A stretch of DNA of 64,000 bases from Sarcocystis neurona (taxonomy: Eukaryota; Apicomplexa; Conoidasida; Eucoccidiorida; Sarcocystidae), in NCBI GenBank assembly GCA_000727475.1, contig KL647313.1, forward strand, positions 1,159,665 through 1,223,664. The letters run 5' to 3'. Each line of letters begins with the position of its first letter. The first letter of the stretch is position 1. Position numbers and translations under genes: made by a program. The notes under the pieces were generated by a model, which was not told the origin of the DNA, searched no databases, and was given only the letters and a program-made list of their open reading frames with translations. Shown piece by piece: positions 9,774 to 22,100 of this stretch.

Positions 9774-10073
9774 CTACCGGAGGCCGCAATTTTGCTGTTT
9801 CTGATCTTTCCCAAGTTTCAGGCCCTCTGTTTTGTTTCTTGAGTTGATAACTTTTGATACAACTGCTCCTTTACTGAAGTACTTCCTGCTGCAGGTCTCA
9901 CTCACTGCCTCCTGTTGCCTGTCTTTCTTTGGCATTGCACCGCCCGCTGCCAAGAGAGTTGCATTGATCGCCTGGCTACGGCTACTGCTGCTGTGGTGCT
10001 GTTGCAGCCGCTGCTGTCGAGAAGCCTGCGCAGCTGGATCTTCTCCCTCTTTCAAAAGCTGACTAAATGATTT
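9774..10073 (-). other. possible upstream exon of the giant protein
   Basis: A second minus-strand frame is open from 10073 to 9774 and reads as Gln/Ser-rich protein (SRQQRLQQHHSSSSRSQ) like the giant ORF it overlaps. It contains an in-frame ATG at 9933-9935. A plausible donor (CA/GTAAAG, near 9870) and an acceptor after a pyrimidine stretch (TTTTGCTCCAG, near 9750) would join it to the giant frame. I cannot choose between this exon and a start at 9579. The frame has no ATG at its 5' end, so a further exon would be needed unless 9935 is the start. Confidence 0.3.
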
Positions 10074-10781
10074 TCATGCTCCTATTTCATGTGGCGACAG
10101 GCTGGCGACGGCTGCTATTGTCGGGGAGTCGTTGCGCCGCGTTTATAACGCAAAGCGGACACTGGCGTTCCAGCGGCGTCAAATTAAGGAACAAGCAGCC
10201 TGCTGTAGCAGTCCAGTAGTAGCGTGGAGAAGACAATGAGAGTGAAGCCACAGGTGACAGCAGTAGTGAGGAGTGCCACGGCGAGGCATTAGGATGCAGC
10301 GAAAACGAAGCTTTCCCTAAAGGAGGCGGAGGCCAGCGGCTACAGCGTACTTGCGCTGTGCCAAAAGGAAATATTTTCAACTGTCAAACAGATGGCGTCG
10401 CTACGTGTATCCAGCCATCGTTGGAGCTGCTGTTCTGTCTGTCGGGCGTGAAAAAATGGTCATATTTGGTACGGTTGCATGGGCGTATTCCAACATCATA
10501 CCCACAAGCGTAAGTGCCTACACAACCGCGTATCAACTTTACAAACGTTTTTCCTTAGGGTTACCACGTGCCCCACACTGCATACATTTGAACGGGCGCG
10601 GTTCGGCACCACGGCGTTGACTCAAAGGGCGCAGGAAAAAGAGGAATTGTTGGGAATGCAGCTGGGCTATGCCTCAGGGCTGAAAGAGAGAAAGCGGTAG
10701 GGTTCTCTTTGACCAAGGTGAGAGAGAGAAAGGCTCAACAGTGGAATTTGTTGATGCGGCTAATAGAAGGCGCCCAGAGAG

Positions 10782-10990
10782 GAGAAAAGTAGAGGCGTGA
10801 GTAGTGGACAGAGTTGGAGTAGTCCACTCGCAGAGTAGGGGAGTAAAACGTCGAAAACCACTAGGCAGTTTGTGTGTAAGGAGGAAAGTAGAGGCCTGAG
10901 TAGTGAACAGAGTTGGTGTAGTCCACTCGCAGAGTAGACGGGGGAGTAAAACGTCGAAAACCACTAGGCAGTTTGTGTTCAAGAGGGAAC
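10782..10990. repeat. tandem duplication, unit about 100 bp
   Basis: Two adjacent direct copies are visible. GAGGCGTGAGTAGTGGACAG starts at 10792 and its partner GAGGCCTGAGTAGTGAACAG at 10891. The match continues through the CCACTCGCAGAGTAG and GTAAAACGTCGAAAACCACT blocks to GTTTGTGT. The second copy carries a 4-bp insertion, so the offset shifts from 99 to 103. The repeat makes a minus-strand ORF at 10674-11021 look internally repetitive, but that ORF has no other coding sign. Confidence 0.85.
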
Positions 10991-11715
10991 AAGAGCAGCT
11001 ATTTTTCGTAGAACCAGCCACGCTTCTCTTGTACGGCGACGGCTGCCCTGCGCAATTGCGGCAGAAAAGTCTTTAGCAGGTGCCGTGGACGGCCGTTTCT
11101 CCGAGCGTAAAGATGGGCAGTACATATTACGGTGCAACCTTCTGAGCACCTGGAGTAGATCCGAAGTCTTGAAAGAGGACAGGACAGAGTGGGGCGTGCG
11201 GAAATGGAAATCTTTAGTGACTTCAGTATTTATGTAATATGATGAGGGGAGGGCTTTTCGAAGGGGACGGCGAGGTCGTCACGTGAACAGGCACTAGCAA
11301 AATTTCCTCTCTTCAAGTCAGAACAGAGATAGGGCGGGAAAGCGTGGTGTGGATCCAGAGGAAATGCGTGTGGACGCACACATCGGAAAAAACAGTAATG
11401 GTCGCCGACGTCTGGGGGTGGGGGGTGGTGTCTTCTTGACTTCGGTAGGTGATGTACCCAGAGCTGGTGGCTTTTCGTTGCTGGTGTGCAGTAGACCGCG
11501 CGCCACTGCAGAGTCATGGGACGTCAAAGGAGCCGCCGTACGACCTCTTCATCACATTTGAAGAGCAGCTAATTCTGTATGTTTCCACTCGTCACGCGCC
11601 TCTTCGCCCGTGAACTGCTAGTGTATCTGTACGACGCCACCACGCACTCACGTACGGAGAGACACCTCACATCCTTGAGCGAGGCAAAGAAAGAAGTTTG
11701 CTGTGCGGTCCTGCA

Positions 11716-11928
11716 ATGCCGCTCTTGTGTGCTGCTGTGATGTTGCTGCGATGCGGGTTTTTTCTCAGTGTTTCTCTTGCTGGCGTGGTATTACTGGCCC
11801 CGGTGCTGCAAGTACAGACGCACGGATGTCTCGGAGCTGAAGACCCAACTGCAGAAGAAGCTACAGAGGAATCGAGATCCACGGCGGCCCCGCGGTTACT
11901 TCTGCTGCAACCGCTATTCGTCGAGTAA
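11716..11928 (+). CDS. small ORF with signal-peptide-like N-terminus
   Basis: ATG at 11716, stop ending at 11928, 70 codons. The first ~35 residues are strongly hydrophobic (LLCAAVMLLRCGFFLSVSLAG then VVLLAPVL), followed by a short acidic Thr/Glu stretch (DPTAEEATEES). It could be a small secreted protein, the first exon of a larger one, or chance. No family was recognised. The hydrophobic stretch is partly made of CTG codons, which are frequent in this DNA anyway. Confidence 0.2.
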   Translation: MPLLCAAVMLLRCGFFLSVSLAGVVLLAPVLQVQTHGCLGAEDPTAEEATEESRSTAAPRLLLLQPLFVE

Positions 11929-14900
11929 CTTCTGAAGGACTGCATTTGTTGCAGTCCCTCTTGCTGCTGCTCCTCTCAAGCTGCTTGTACTCGAATGAGT
12001 GTATGAAATTTCGCGGCCGCTTCTGACGTTGCTGCGGCTGCTGCTGCTGCTATTGTCCCTGTCCCAGAAACTGCTACGCGGTCTCACACTGACGGGAACT
12101 TATTTCTACAAAGTGGCAAATTCCCGGGTGTCTGCGCAGTAGTACGCGCCGCTGTACAGCTGTCACCTGGAGGAATGTAAAGACGGCCTCCTAGTTGTAC
12201 ACAGGATAAGTGTCTACTCGATGGAGAGGCTTGGCAACAGCTGAACAGAGCTGAAACATGCGTCGAAAGGATGACGATGACCCACCCACAAGACAAGACA
12301 AGGCACTGAGAAGCCGTCCACTCTCTAGAACACTTGCTAGAGAGCATTGTTGCTAATCAAGGGTTGTAGCACGGGAAAAGCGGCTTCTCAAACAGCTCGC
12401 TTAACTGCCAAAATGCATATAAGAAGCGTTAGCGTGCGTGGGGAGGGGCTGCCCACTGCTGAGGGGCGCACATCTGAGGCGCCGCGCAGCGAAGAGGCAA
12501 GCGACTTGTAACAATCCTTAGGAAAAAGGCACAGCTAGTGCCAAAAGCACGTCGCGGAGAGAAGGGAACCCGTACACGTGAATATCTCAGGCCACACAAG
12601 TGTACTACAGAGACAAAAATATTTCGACAGCTATATCACGGAGTGTCAGAATAAGATCACAAAAGGCAGGGTAAAGCTACATGTTGGACGGAGCACCGTG
12701 ACCGTAGTAGATCAGCAGTGAAGCGGCTGATCGCTAGCTACAGCCGTGAGGATTGTTTCTCTTTTAGGGTGTAAAGGGTAGCTTAAGACGAATTCAAGGA
12801 AGAGCTGTGTATCGCGTCAGCGTCACGTTCAGCCGGGAAAAGTGTATATCGTCACCAATAGTAGGATAACGTGAATGGGTGGCGAGACTGATCAATGATT
12901 GCAAATATCGCCGTACTTCACGTAGTATACGTCAGCGGCCGAAGGCTCTTTCCTCTTGCAGGTACAATCATGCAAGCGCAACTGTCTGCTTAATTGGTCT
13001 TATTGTTGAAGCAGCACACGTATGACCGACCGCACTACACCGCACGATGTTCCCGTGATCCTGAAAGTCCGATCGTCAACGTGCCTCCCTACAAAAAGTG
13101 TAGGTGGATGTTATGATGGAAAGAAGACGTTCGTGCGTCACATTTTATGCGGTGTCCAACCACAAGGGATCGACACTGCGCGAGACGCCGCGCTACGACA
13201 CGTAAGACACTGCAGTCAGCACGGTATCAACTGAGACGAGGTGCCACCAGAGCACTATATTCACTCAACTCAGCAGTTCAGTCTTGGCAAGAAACCTCCT
13301 TGAAATACTGTTTTTCTGGCACTATATAAGTTCCAGGGATGCACGACCAGACCCCAATGACCCCAGAAAGATAAACATCCAAATGGACTGGACTACAGCT
13401 AAAATCACAACTTCGAGCAGAAGTATTTCGCTGTTGATGCGTTCAAGGAGAGGCAATTTTGTCTCAAGTCGGGGAAGCGACTCGTCGAGCCAGCAGGTGG
13501 TTACGGCTTGGCACGTTCAACCTTCGCAGATATCGTGTTCTGCTCAGAAGTGCTAGAAACACTGGTGACAGAGTGCTACGAACAGTTTCTCTGAGAAATG
13601 CAAAACACCCTCACGGTGCAATTCATTTACACGGACGTCTCCACAATAAAATGCGAGGCTAAAAGGACGTGGTTGCTCTCACAGTGCAGATCTCAGCGAG
13701 GCAACCTTCTAGGGGTGTACACACTAAAAAGGGATCTACAGTACAGTTTTTTGAAGCGTTCGCTTGTGTTCGAGCAACATCCACAGTTTCCGAGTCGCTG
13801 CTGCTCAACTTGTACAAAGCCTCTTTTGTCTGGCAGTGGGAGGCAAAGAACAAGCATACTGTTGGACGCGTGTAGTCGAACGGTACACCCGTCTCAGCGC
13901 TATTCACCTGTGCCTCCGCTTCGCGAAGACGATGCCAGGAAGAACATCGCATGATACTTTAAGGACTGCTGGGTCCCTCGTGTCCTACTCCCTAAGCGAA
14001 GCTACTCTGTCGCGCATTCGCTAACTAAAACGAAAGTGACTGCGCGACGCTTCGCTATACCTGTATGTCATGCGCATCACTCCTTTGTCCTTCCCCACCA
14101 TTCTTCCGCAGCGCGCGTCCGCGATTCCTCTCTGGCAATATCCCACGACTAAGACTGTGTTCACCGTGATGAACTGTGCTTCACGTTTATCCACAAGGAT
14201 TGTCTGCAGTCAGCAGATGCGCGCAGGAACTTCTAGATTTGCTTTATCAAAAGAAGCAGAATTGAAAGGGGAGTATTTCACGTACTCGAGCCGACGCAGA
14301 AGTCACCTTCTGTCCTCACGTTTGGAAAGATTTCTTGGAAAGGGAGTACAAGCTCCTTAACGTGACAAGGCCACTGTGTTGAGAAACGAGTCTTCCACAG
14401 CAGACAAAGCACGCACAGTTCGCATTCCATCTGCACCGGCCTGCCTGTAGAGAGAATTCCGATAAGAGGCAAAACCATCCCGGGGCAAGTCGACCGCATG
14501 TGCCATGCTCTTCGCTGTTCTTTTGAGTACCTGTGCATCTTTGACTACATACAGCAGGTGCCCCGGATATGTTGTTTTCCCCTGTTTCTCCACTTACTCA
14601 GTTTGCCACAATGACGAATCACATTTCCAGAAATGCGTGCCCCCCATGCTCAGGACAGCTACAGGTTCATCGGGATAAAACCTTCGAAAATCATTAGCCG
14701 CCTCTGTGTGCGTCAAGTTTCTGTGGCACAGAATGTTGTGCTGCTGCTCGTGGCCAGCTATTCAACATACTCGTCTCCGGATGTACACCCTTCGCGTGCC
14801 CTGCCGTGCCGGGGTTATCGAAGAACTGTATCAACAGTTCTTTCCTGCTTTTGTACTTGAACGCGATCAGCCGATTGACTCCCCTGCGCGTGTCTGACCT

Positions 14901-16126
14901 GAGAAATTGATAGTGTCTCCCCAGGTCACCGTCTTGATGGCCGGTCTGAATTTCGAGTTGTAGATGTATTTGGATACTTTCAAATGGCCACTACCGCTCA
15001 CTGAGAGATTTTAGCGACCGACTCACTTCTCCCTGTACAGACAGCGTCAGCCACAGCCTGGGTCTCCTGGCTTGGCTATTTGTCTGAGTTCAAGCGTAGA
15101 TGCGGATAGAGCGGTACTTAACGCTGCAGATTACTTGTGTGAACTACCGTCCAAGTAGGTACAGTCGCCGTTTTGCTCCTTTTGCACTCTCCAGATTGAA
15201 CATCCGTGCACCGCCATACAACGTGTTAATGAATTGAAAGGGCGCAATAAAAGACACCCTGCGTTCAAGCCTGGCAACCAACATTTTGTGCTATTTTGAA
15301 GTACAGGCGCATCTGTCGGTTTCCCCTTCACAACCCTGTTGCGTGACATGTTCGCTGGAGTCAGATGCGGAAAGCCCTCCGTGTTCACTCTACGTCGCTG
15401 TGCGAGTGGTTGCACCCTTGGAAAAAAGATACAGATGTATGGTCCCGCTAGCAATATTTTGGAATGTCCGCACATGGAATTACGGTTTTACTGCTGAAAG
15501 AGATCGAACTCTGCAAGGGGTGGGTAATAAGAAGGCTACACGGTGGTACACGGTATTAAAACTTCGGACGGTACAACTACAAAGAACTGCTTGTGCTGCA
15601 CAATCGTGCGACAGCGACTGAAAAAAGCCCAGTTATGCCAACCGTGAAATGTCCTTCGCCTGTCCGGCAAACTGAGGACACACGATGTCCGCGGTTGATA
15701 AGCTTCCCAGCCTGCGCTTTCAGCCTGCACCCCAGCAGTACTCTCAAGTTCAAATATTGCTCTACTGGAGGTCGCGCCTTCGACATGTGCCCAGCAGCGC
15801 TTGTTTCACAACTATGCGCCTAACTCTACCGTCCACAGAACGTCGACTTTAGCCTCACTTGCCCGAAATCAGAATCGTTCACGCCCTGGCTTTGTTTTGT
15901 CTTAGGCGTCCGTGAAAGGGACAGTACCGTGAGCTACACGTCGCTTGCTTCGCGTCCGGATGCTTTCGATCTGCAAAGGTGATACCGAATGGGTCGCATT
16001 CATCAGAGACTTCAACAACCCAGTGAGAAATCCGTCTCACTGTCTACTCCGAGAAACGTAGAAACCGTTCTTTATCCATCTTGAACCTGTGTTGGGCCCT
16101 TGATGCTTATCTTGAGGGTGGTGCTC

Positions 16127-19100
16127 CTATTGACGAGGATCTGCAATGTCTTGCTGATTCTTGCGCATCGACATAATCGTGCTCACAGTAGCTTCAGCAG
16201 CAGCCGAGCCAACAGCTGCAGGGGAAAGTGAGGAAGGGGCGCCGGGAAAAGCTCTGCCGTCAGCCCTAGCAGGTGAAGAGACACGGGAGCCGCGACTGGG
16301 CAGAGCGGTTGGCCGTTGATTCGCCTTCGCGACATTACTCGGAGGTACCGCAGAGTTCTCGATGCCATTGTTGGGCCGGGAGGTAGGGCTGAGCAGTACA
16401 ATATGGGGGAGCGCAGTACTGCCGCCTTTTTCCACAGAGGGAGTGTCTACATCTTTCGCTAAGCGTACATCCCCCTGCAGTGCCGGTTGGTGATGTCCAG
16501 CGGAGTCGTTGGAAATGAGAGCAGCCTCAAGTGGTGGACTGCCGTGGGTAGTCGTCTCACCACTACGAGCAGAGGGTGACGGGGCAGTAGCCGCAGGCGG
16601 ACACTGCAGTCTGAGCGTGTCGGTAGTGCTGGAGAGGTGGGTCGCGTCTGCTTGTCCAGAAGCTGGAGTGATATTCAGAAGGAATGAATAGCTATCTAGA
16701 CGTTTCAGCCCTTCAGTCGACTCAAGACTCCACCGTCTTCCTGGCGCTCCCAATCCGGAGAAGCGCAGCACAAAATCGTGGTATTTCAGAAGGCTGATGT
16801 TGTGGGAAATCGTTATAAGTGTGATTTTCGCTTCTTTGCATCTTCGGTAAAGCGCGCCCTCCAAATCCACCGATACGGCACTCGTCGCCTCGTCCAGTAT
16901 CGCAAATACCGGCCTGTGGTCATGGCAGAACCGTGGGAAGGCATGAAGGTCAAAAACATGTGTTAGATCAAAAGCATATGTTGAATCCAATTCACTGATC
17001 TGAGAGCTTTCCGAATGTTTTGAGGAGGAGCACGCAACCTAACAGCATATCTGTCTACGGGGACAGGCGTGTGGTGTGCGCTTGAATACCCACATTGAAT
17101 GTTCCCCGTTGATATAAGGAGACGAGGTGTCGTGATTGCATGTTTGCATGCATCCGCAAAGTTTGTGCCGGTCACTTAGATATGAATGCTAATGGCAATA
17201 ATCAGAGAACAGAACACTCGTACACGTGCGAGTGTGCGGGTCTAGCGTCCGGGGCTAGCGTTCAAGCGGCGAGCCGGGGAAGGCCCTAGCGTGCACATAC
17301 TTGTGAAACAATAGTCGCGCGAAGGCCATGCGCTGTTTCTCTCCTCCGCTTAGGATATCTTCCCAATCCCCCCACGTATCCCATCCTTCAGGGCAACGCT
17401 TTAGAATGTAGTCAAGGCCAACAGCATCCAACAGTTCTTCCAAATGATTGTCGATGACGCGATCGCTCTTCGCCGGTAGGGACTTGTATGCTTCATAGGT
17501 CATTGGATATATAACCTGAGTATAATTCGTACCGATTACCAAGCATGGATGCATTCAACTTCTACTTTTCAGTGCCGCACACTTCATCTACGTAGAGTGC
17601 AACTTTCTGGTCCGGGAGCTCTTCGCTACTTGCTTCTCGTCATGAAAGTGTGTGTAGAGGGCGAGAGCGCATTCCAGCCGTATTGTTTGCGATCAGCGCC
17701 AAGACCCATGTGGGGGTTGAAATGGTCTCAGTTGTTCGCGTTCTCGAGGTGGACTGCAAGTGGCTGCTTGCCTGCAGGAGCTCAAGTGTTCTCCCAATTA
17801 CACGTCGTTCCAACCAGCACAAACAATATAGCTTGCTCGCCGTCGAACGTGACGAGAACCACAGTTGCCCCAGCTTTGTACGCTGTCTCCATGATAACAG
17901 GAAAAGACATCATTACTACTCGATATCTTGTACTCCATGCGTTCACGGTCTCCCACGTGAAAACATATTTTTGACCTTATGATTTTGCCAAGTCCCTTGA
18001 AACCCGTACCTGATCACGGAGTGTCCCTTCAGGCATATAGGGCCGCTGAGGGATATAGAACAGTTTCGATGCCATAGGAATAGTTATCTCTCCCTCCAAC
18101 AACGGCCACAGTCCACCTGCAATAAAGAACAGTCAAACACGGAAGGAACCACACAGTCGCATGGGCTTTCCTGCAGTGTGAGACGTCTGATCTGAGTTTA
18201 TCCAGACATTCCATTGAGCGTCTGCTGTCGTTGCCACCGTCCCGTACGCGAGAATACACCGCCCCTACACGGCCTCCGAGGCGCCACTGGACGCCGCGTG
18301 TATGACATTTGCCTGTTAAGCCTGATGTCTGGCTGCAGAATTAGTACACTCGTACCCAACGTGAGTGTTAGACTTCTAAGTAAACGCAGTCTGCTACGCC
18401 GCGTCGCAGTAACTGGGATGAGGTGAATGGCAAGCGTGGAGAGTATGTTGGAAAGCGTCAAATTGCCGTTTCCTGTTTTCCTAAGAGTTATGCGCGTTCA
18501 ACAAAACATGTCGGTATCCACTTTCACTTATACCCACTGCAAAAATTACTTTAGCATACAGGGAGGTCCTGGGTAGTTGTCCAGTAGGGACACCCATGAA
18601 TATGTTTATGTGTACACGCGTGTGATCCGAAGTTATGACGACTGCACGCGCGGGCTGCGCCAACGCACCAAGAATCCTAAAAAGCGATGTTTTTCCACAA
18701 CCATTTGGGCCGAGCAAGAAGAGATTGTGTCCAGACGGAAGGGCAAAAGACACGTGGTCAAGAAGAACCTGTCCAGCAGGCGTCACAACTGCGACGTCTT
18801 TGAATTGTACTGCTGTGGCGGTGGGGAGCTGTTTTACTATGCCTTTGGAAATCGTCGACCTTCGCGCTAATGTTCCTGCGTTGCAGAAGCAACACCGTAT
18901 ACGCTCAAGGCAATAATCACAAAAATTCCATCAGCACAGTTCTCTGCTCGCGAGACACCGCCGCAGACTACGACTACACTTCCACGAAAAAGAAACTTGC
19001 GGTGCTGCCGGAGGTGCTGTCAGATGTGCTGCCACACGTGCTGCCAGACGCGCTGCCACTCGGAGTGAAAGATGCCTATGGACTACACGTACTTCCAGAA

Positions 19101-22100
19101 AAGTCATTCAGTCCTCTACGAAACACAGGCGCATCTTTCGTGCAATAAAGCAAACCCTGCTTATGTATGACGAATAATGTGATATCCTGCTCGATACGTC
19201 TCAGTGTCTTAAAGGCTTACCAAGTGGAAAGGAACTGCACAGCTCACCGGTAAGAATGTTTCGAGTGCAAAAGAAGCCGCTATCTAGTTCTTCGATGACG
19301 CGAAGAAACGCGTTTAAACGCGCAGTTATCCCTCCTAGTTGTTGGACATCTTTGTAAGACATCAAGATGCGCCCTATAGCTTTGGCCAGATTTATAAGCA
19401 AGCTGCTATTACGAATGTAGTCCTGAATGAAGGACACATTCACAAGGTGGAAAAAGTACTCAAGGTGATCTCTGCGTTCGGGGACGCTTGCAAAATGAAT
19501 CCGAAACACACGTCAACCTGTGCAATATACATGGAGGTAATACACTTTTTCCATATGTGTAATTTCAACGCCACAGATCTGCGCACATACTTGTACACGA
19601 TCTGTGGGTGTGCGCGTGCATCTGAGCGAACAGGTCCCGACAATACGTGTTATATGAAAACAGGGCGTCGGAATGCTTTCAGCCAGCACCGCCGGTTGCT
19701 AAATATGCTTTTTTCTGCGTGTGCCTCGATTAACGTAGTTGTGGTCAGAAGAGCTTCACCTCTCCCGACCTCTGGTCTACACCAGTAAGAAGGCCGACCG
19801 CGCGCTCTTCTTTGTTCTTTGCTGCACAGCTCAACCAGCAAACGTCGTTGTGAGCAGCACACGGCTGAGTGTACAACAGAGTATGGCCATGTGCCAAGAA
19901 AGAATACTGTTATAACGCCGCCTACGTGCGTGATTGCCACTTCAGGAGCTCTGGTTCCAGAGCCTGCACTTCCCGCCTTCCATAAAATCGACTGGTCACG
20001 AGCAGCCCCAATGGCTTGAATGGGGGGTGGACGCCCCTCTTCACCTGCCCGACCGAAGGAGGGGCCAGCAACGACGGCGTACCCGACTACCACTGCCAAA
20101 TGCTTGGCCAAAAGCGTGTCCATAGAGCTCAACACCAGGTGATAAAGCATCAATACTTGCTGTTTGTATGCGTATAAGATGTCGAAAGCCGACTCTAAAC
20201 GGCGCTCCGCATGGCGAGCTCCACCGTAAAACGCAATTTCCTCGCTGTGGTGAAGCACGTCTCCGTGCAAAGCTGCCACACAGTACGAACACAGGAGAAC
20301 ACGTCTTTACACTGATTGTGAGGGCAAGAAGTCAATGTGCATCACTCTGTATAATCCTTTGATATTATCAGATGTTTCTGTGAACTTGAGCGAAATCAGT
20401 CACTCTACCAGGCGGACAGGCACATGTTAACCCCCATTCCATCAATGACCATAGAACACTGTCAAGGTGTCCCCAAGCATGGGTGAGAAATGCGGGACTT
20501 GCGACAACCCCGTCGGACACATTCGACTCACCTCGGTACTTCGCTTCCAACTCTTGAAGACGAGCCGTCCGTTTGCCGAGAGGTGGGGCAACTGCGTGCA
20601 TGGCGAATGCGGTGAGAGCATACCAAGCGACGAGTGTAACCGGCGCTCCAATGCCAAGATGCTTCACGAGTGCTCGGCTCAAAAAGACGATGTCTACCAG
20701 TGGCTTGAGGAAAGATGAGAAGAGAGACGCCGTGAGAAGCGAGAAGGAGGAGAGCGAGGCCGTCATCACCTCGTCCGGGTGTGGAACCCTACAATCTAGC
20801 GCGGCCTGCGTGCAAACGGACCGGTGAATCCCACGTAACCACTTTCAACCTGATATGTAGTAATTGTCTCCTGCACAAGTGCTTCCACACTTCTAGCAAA
20901 AAGTTGTTACACAAAGTGGTCACCGGCACTGATTGTCAATTACTGACACCAGTCAACATGCTTCCCACAGGTGTGCAGGCGGATCCACGTTTTTCCCATC
21001 CGTGTATTCCTGCTGAACAATGCTCTGCAATACAACACTCTGCACCTGCCATTGTTAAAGTGTCGTGAGTATCGAAGAAACGGTGCCAGCGCACGAAATT
21101 TCAACGTTGCAGATGGGAACAAGATATATGAGTGTGTTCGTGTGGCTAAAAAAGGCTTGAAGCACATGCTTCACAAGCCGGTGTTACCTGAATATTCACC
21201 AGTGGATATGCGTTGGGCATCAGCTGAAAACGCACTGGAAGGCTGCTCCACCTCTTGTCAGCCACTTCATCCCTTACCACGCGGTAAAAAGTAAGGCCCT
21301 TCAGATAACGCCTGGTAAGATATATTGTTAGATTTCTCCGCAGCTGCAGCGCCAGCATTTTTTCGAAGAACTGGATCGCTGCATTCACTACGGCAGCGGG
21401 AAGTGCGTACGCGATAAGCACGCCGAGACTACGGACGAAGCCGCCCAAATTTCGCTGCACGATTGTCTGCACAACATTCCCGTTTATCGACGCGATCCAT
21501 ATGGAGAGGCAAGTTCGTAACACAAGGGCCGAGATGAGCAGCACCAGACAACCCCCTTCGTATGACCAGAGCTTCGGAAAAGCCAACCGCACCAAGCGGT
21601 ATAACTCTTGAAAGTAGCTTGTAGGTTGCGAGTCTACTTCGGCAGTCGCGCTGTCCTCAACACCTGGGGTATTTGATGTTCTCGTAAATGGTGCGCGCCG
21701 CGGCTCTTCTTCGGGCTCGTTTTTCTGCAGACGACTCCTCAGCAGATCGAGTAGCATTTGGTAGAAGCGGTGAAGCCTGCGCTTTACGACGGCCCACCTG
21801 ATGGCAAAAGATGATTTCGGTGACTTTTTATGTCGAAGAGCTCTCCTCTCACCGCGAGGGCTTAAACGTGTGTCAGATATAAGAGCTCTTCTTGTCCCGT
21901 CCCGCACTACTAGTTCATCCTTTTGTCTTCTTTCGTAATCATCTAGTTTCATCTGAATGCCATGACCCAGTACTGTGGAGGCAGCACTGTCTCGAGCAGA
22001 AGTTGCACGACGAAAAAGAGCAGCAAGTCCGTTTACCTCTCTAGGGCGCGTTACCTCGTCTTCACCGGTTAACCTTCCCGGAGTACGGGGTGATTTAACG

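Larger units (their letters stand above)
10074..16126. other. long spacer without a supported gene
   Basis: About 6 kb between the giant gene and the transporter. Open frames here are short, of mixed composition and lack family motifs. Contents worth noting are the tandem duplication at 10782-10990 and a 70-codon plus-strand ORF at 11716-11928 with a hydrophobic N-terminus. The minus frames at 13659-13952 and 14357-14593 look slightly protein-like but cannot be tied to a gene. Confidence 0.5.

Noticed and set aside
10674..11021. Minus ORF with an internal protein repeat
   Set aside because: The repetition is caused by the DNA tandem duplication; the two copies are offset by 103 bp in part, and composition is not protein-like.
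19650..20279. 209-codon minus ORF taken as a separate protein
   Set aside because: Only its first part (EEIAFYGG loop and the following membrane helix) fits the ABCD transporter; the rest is read-through into an intron.
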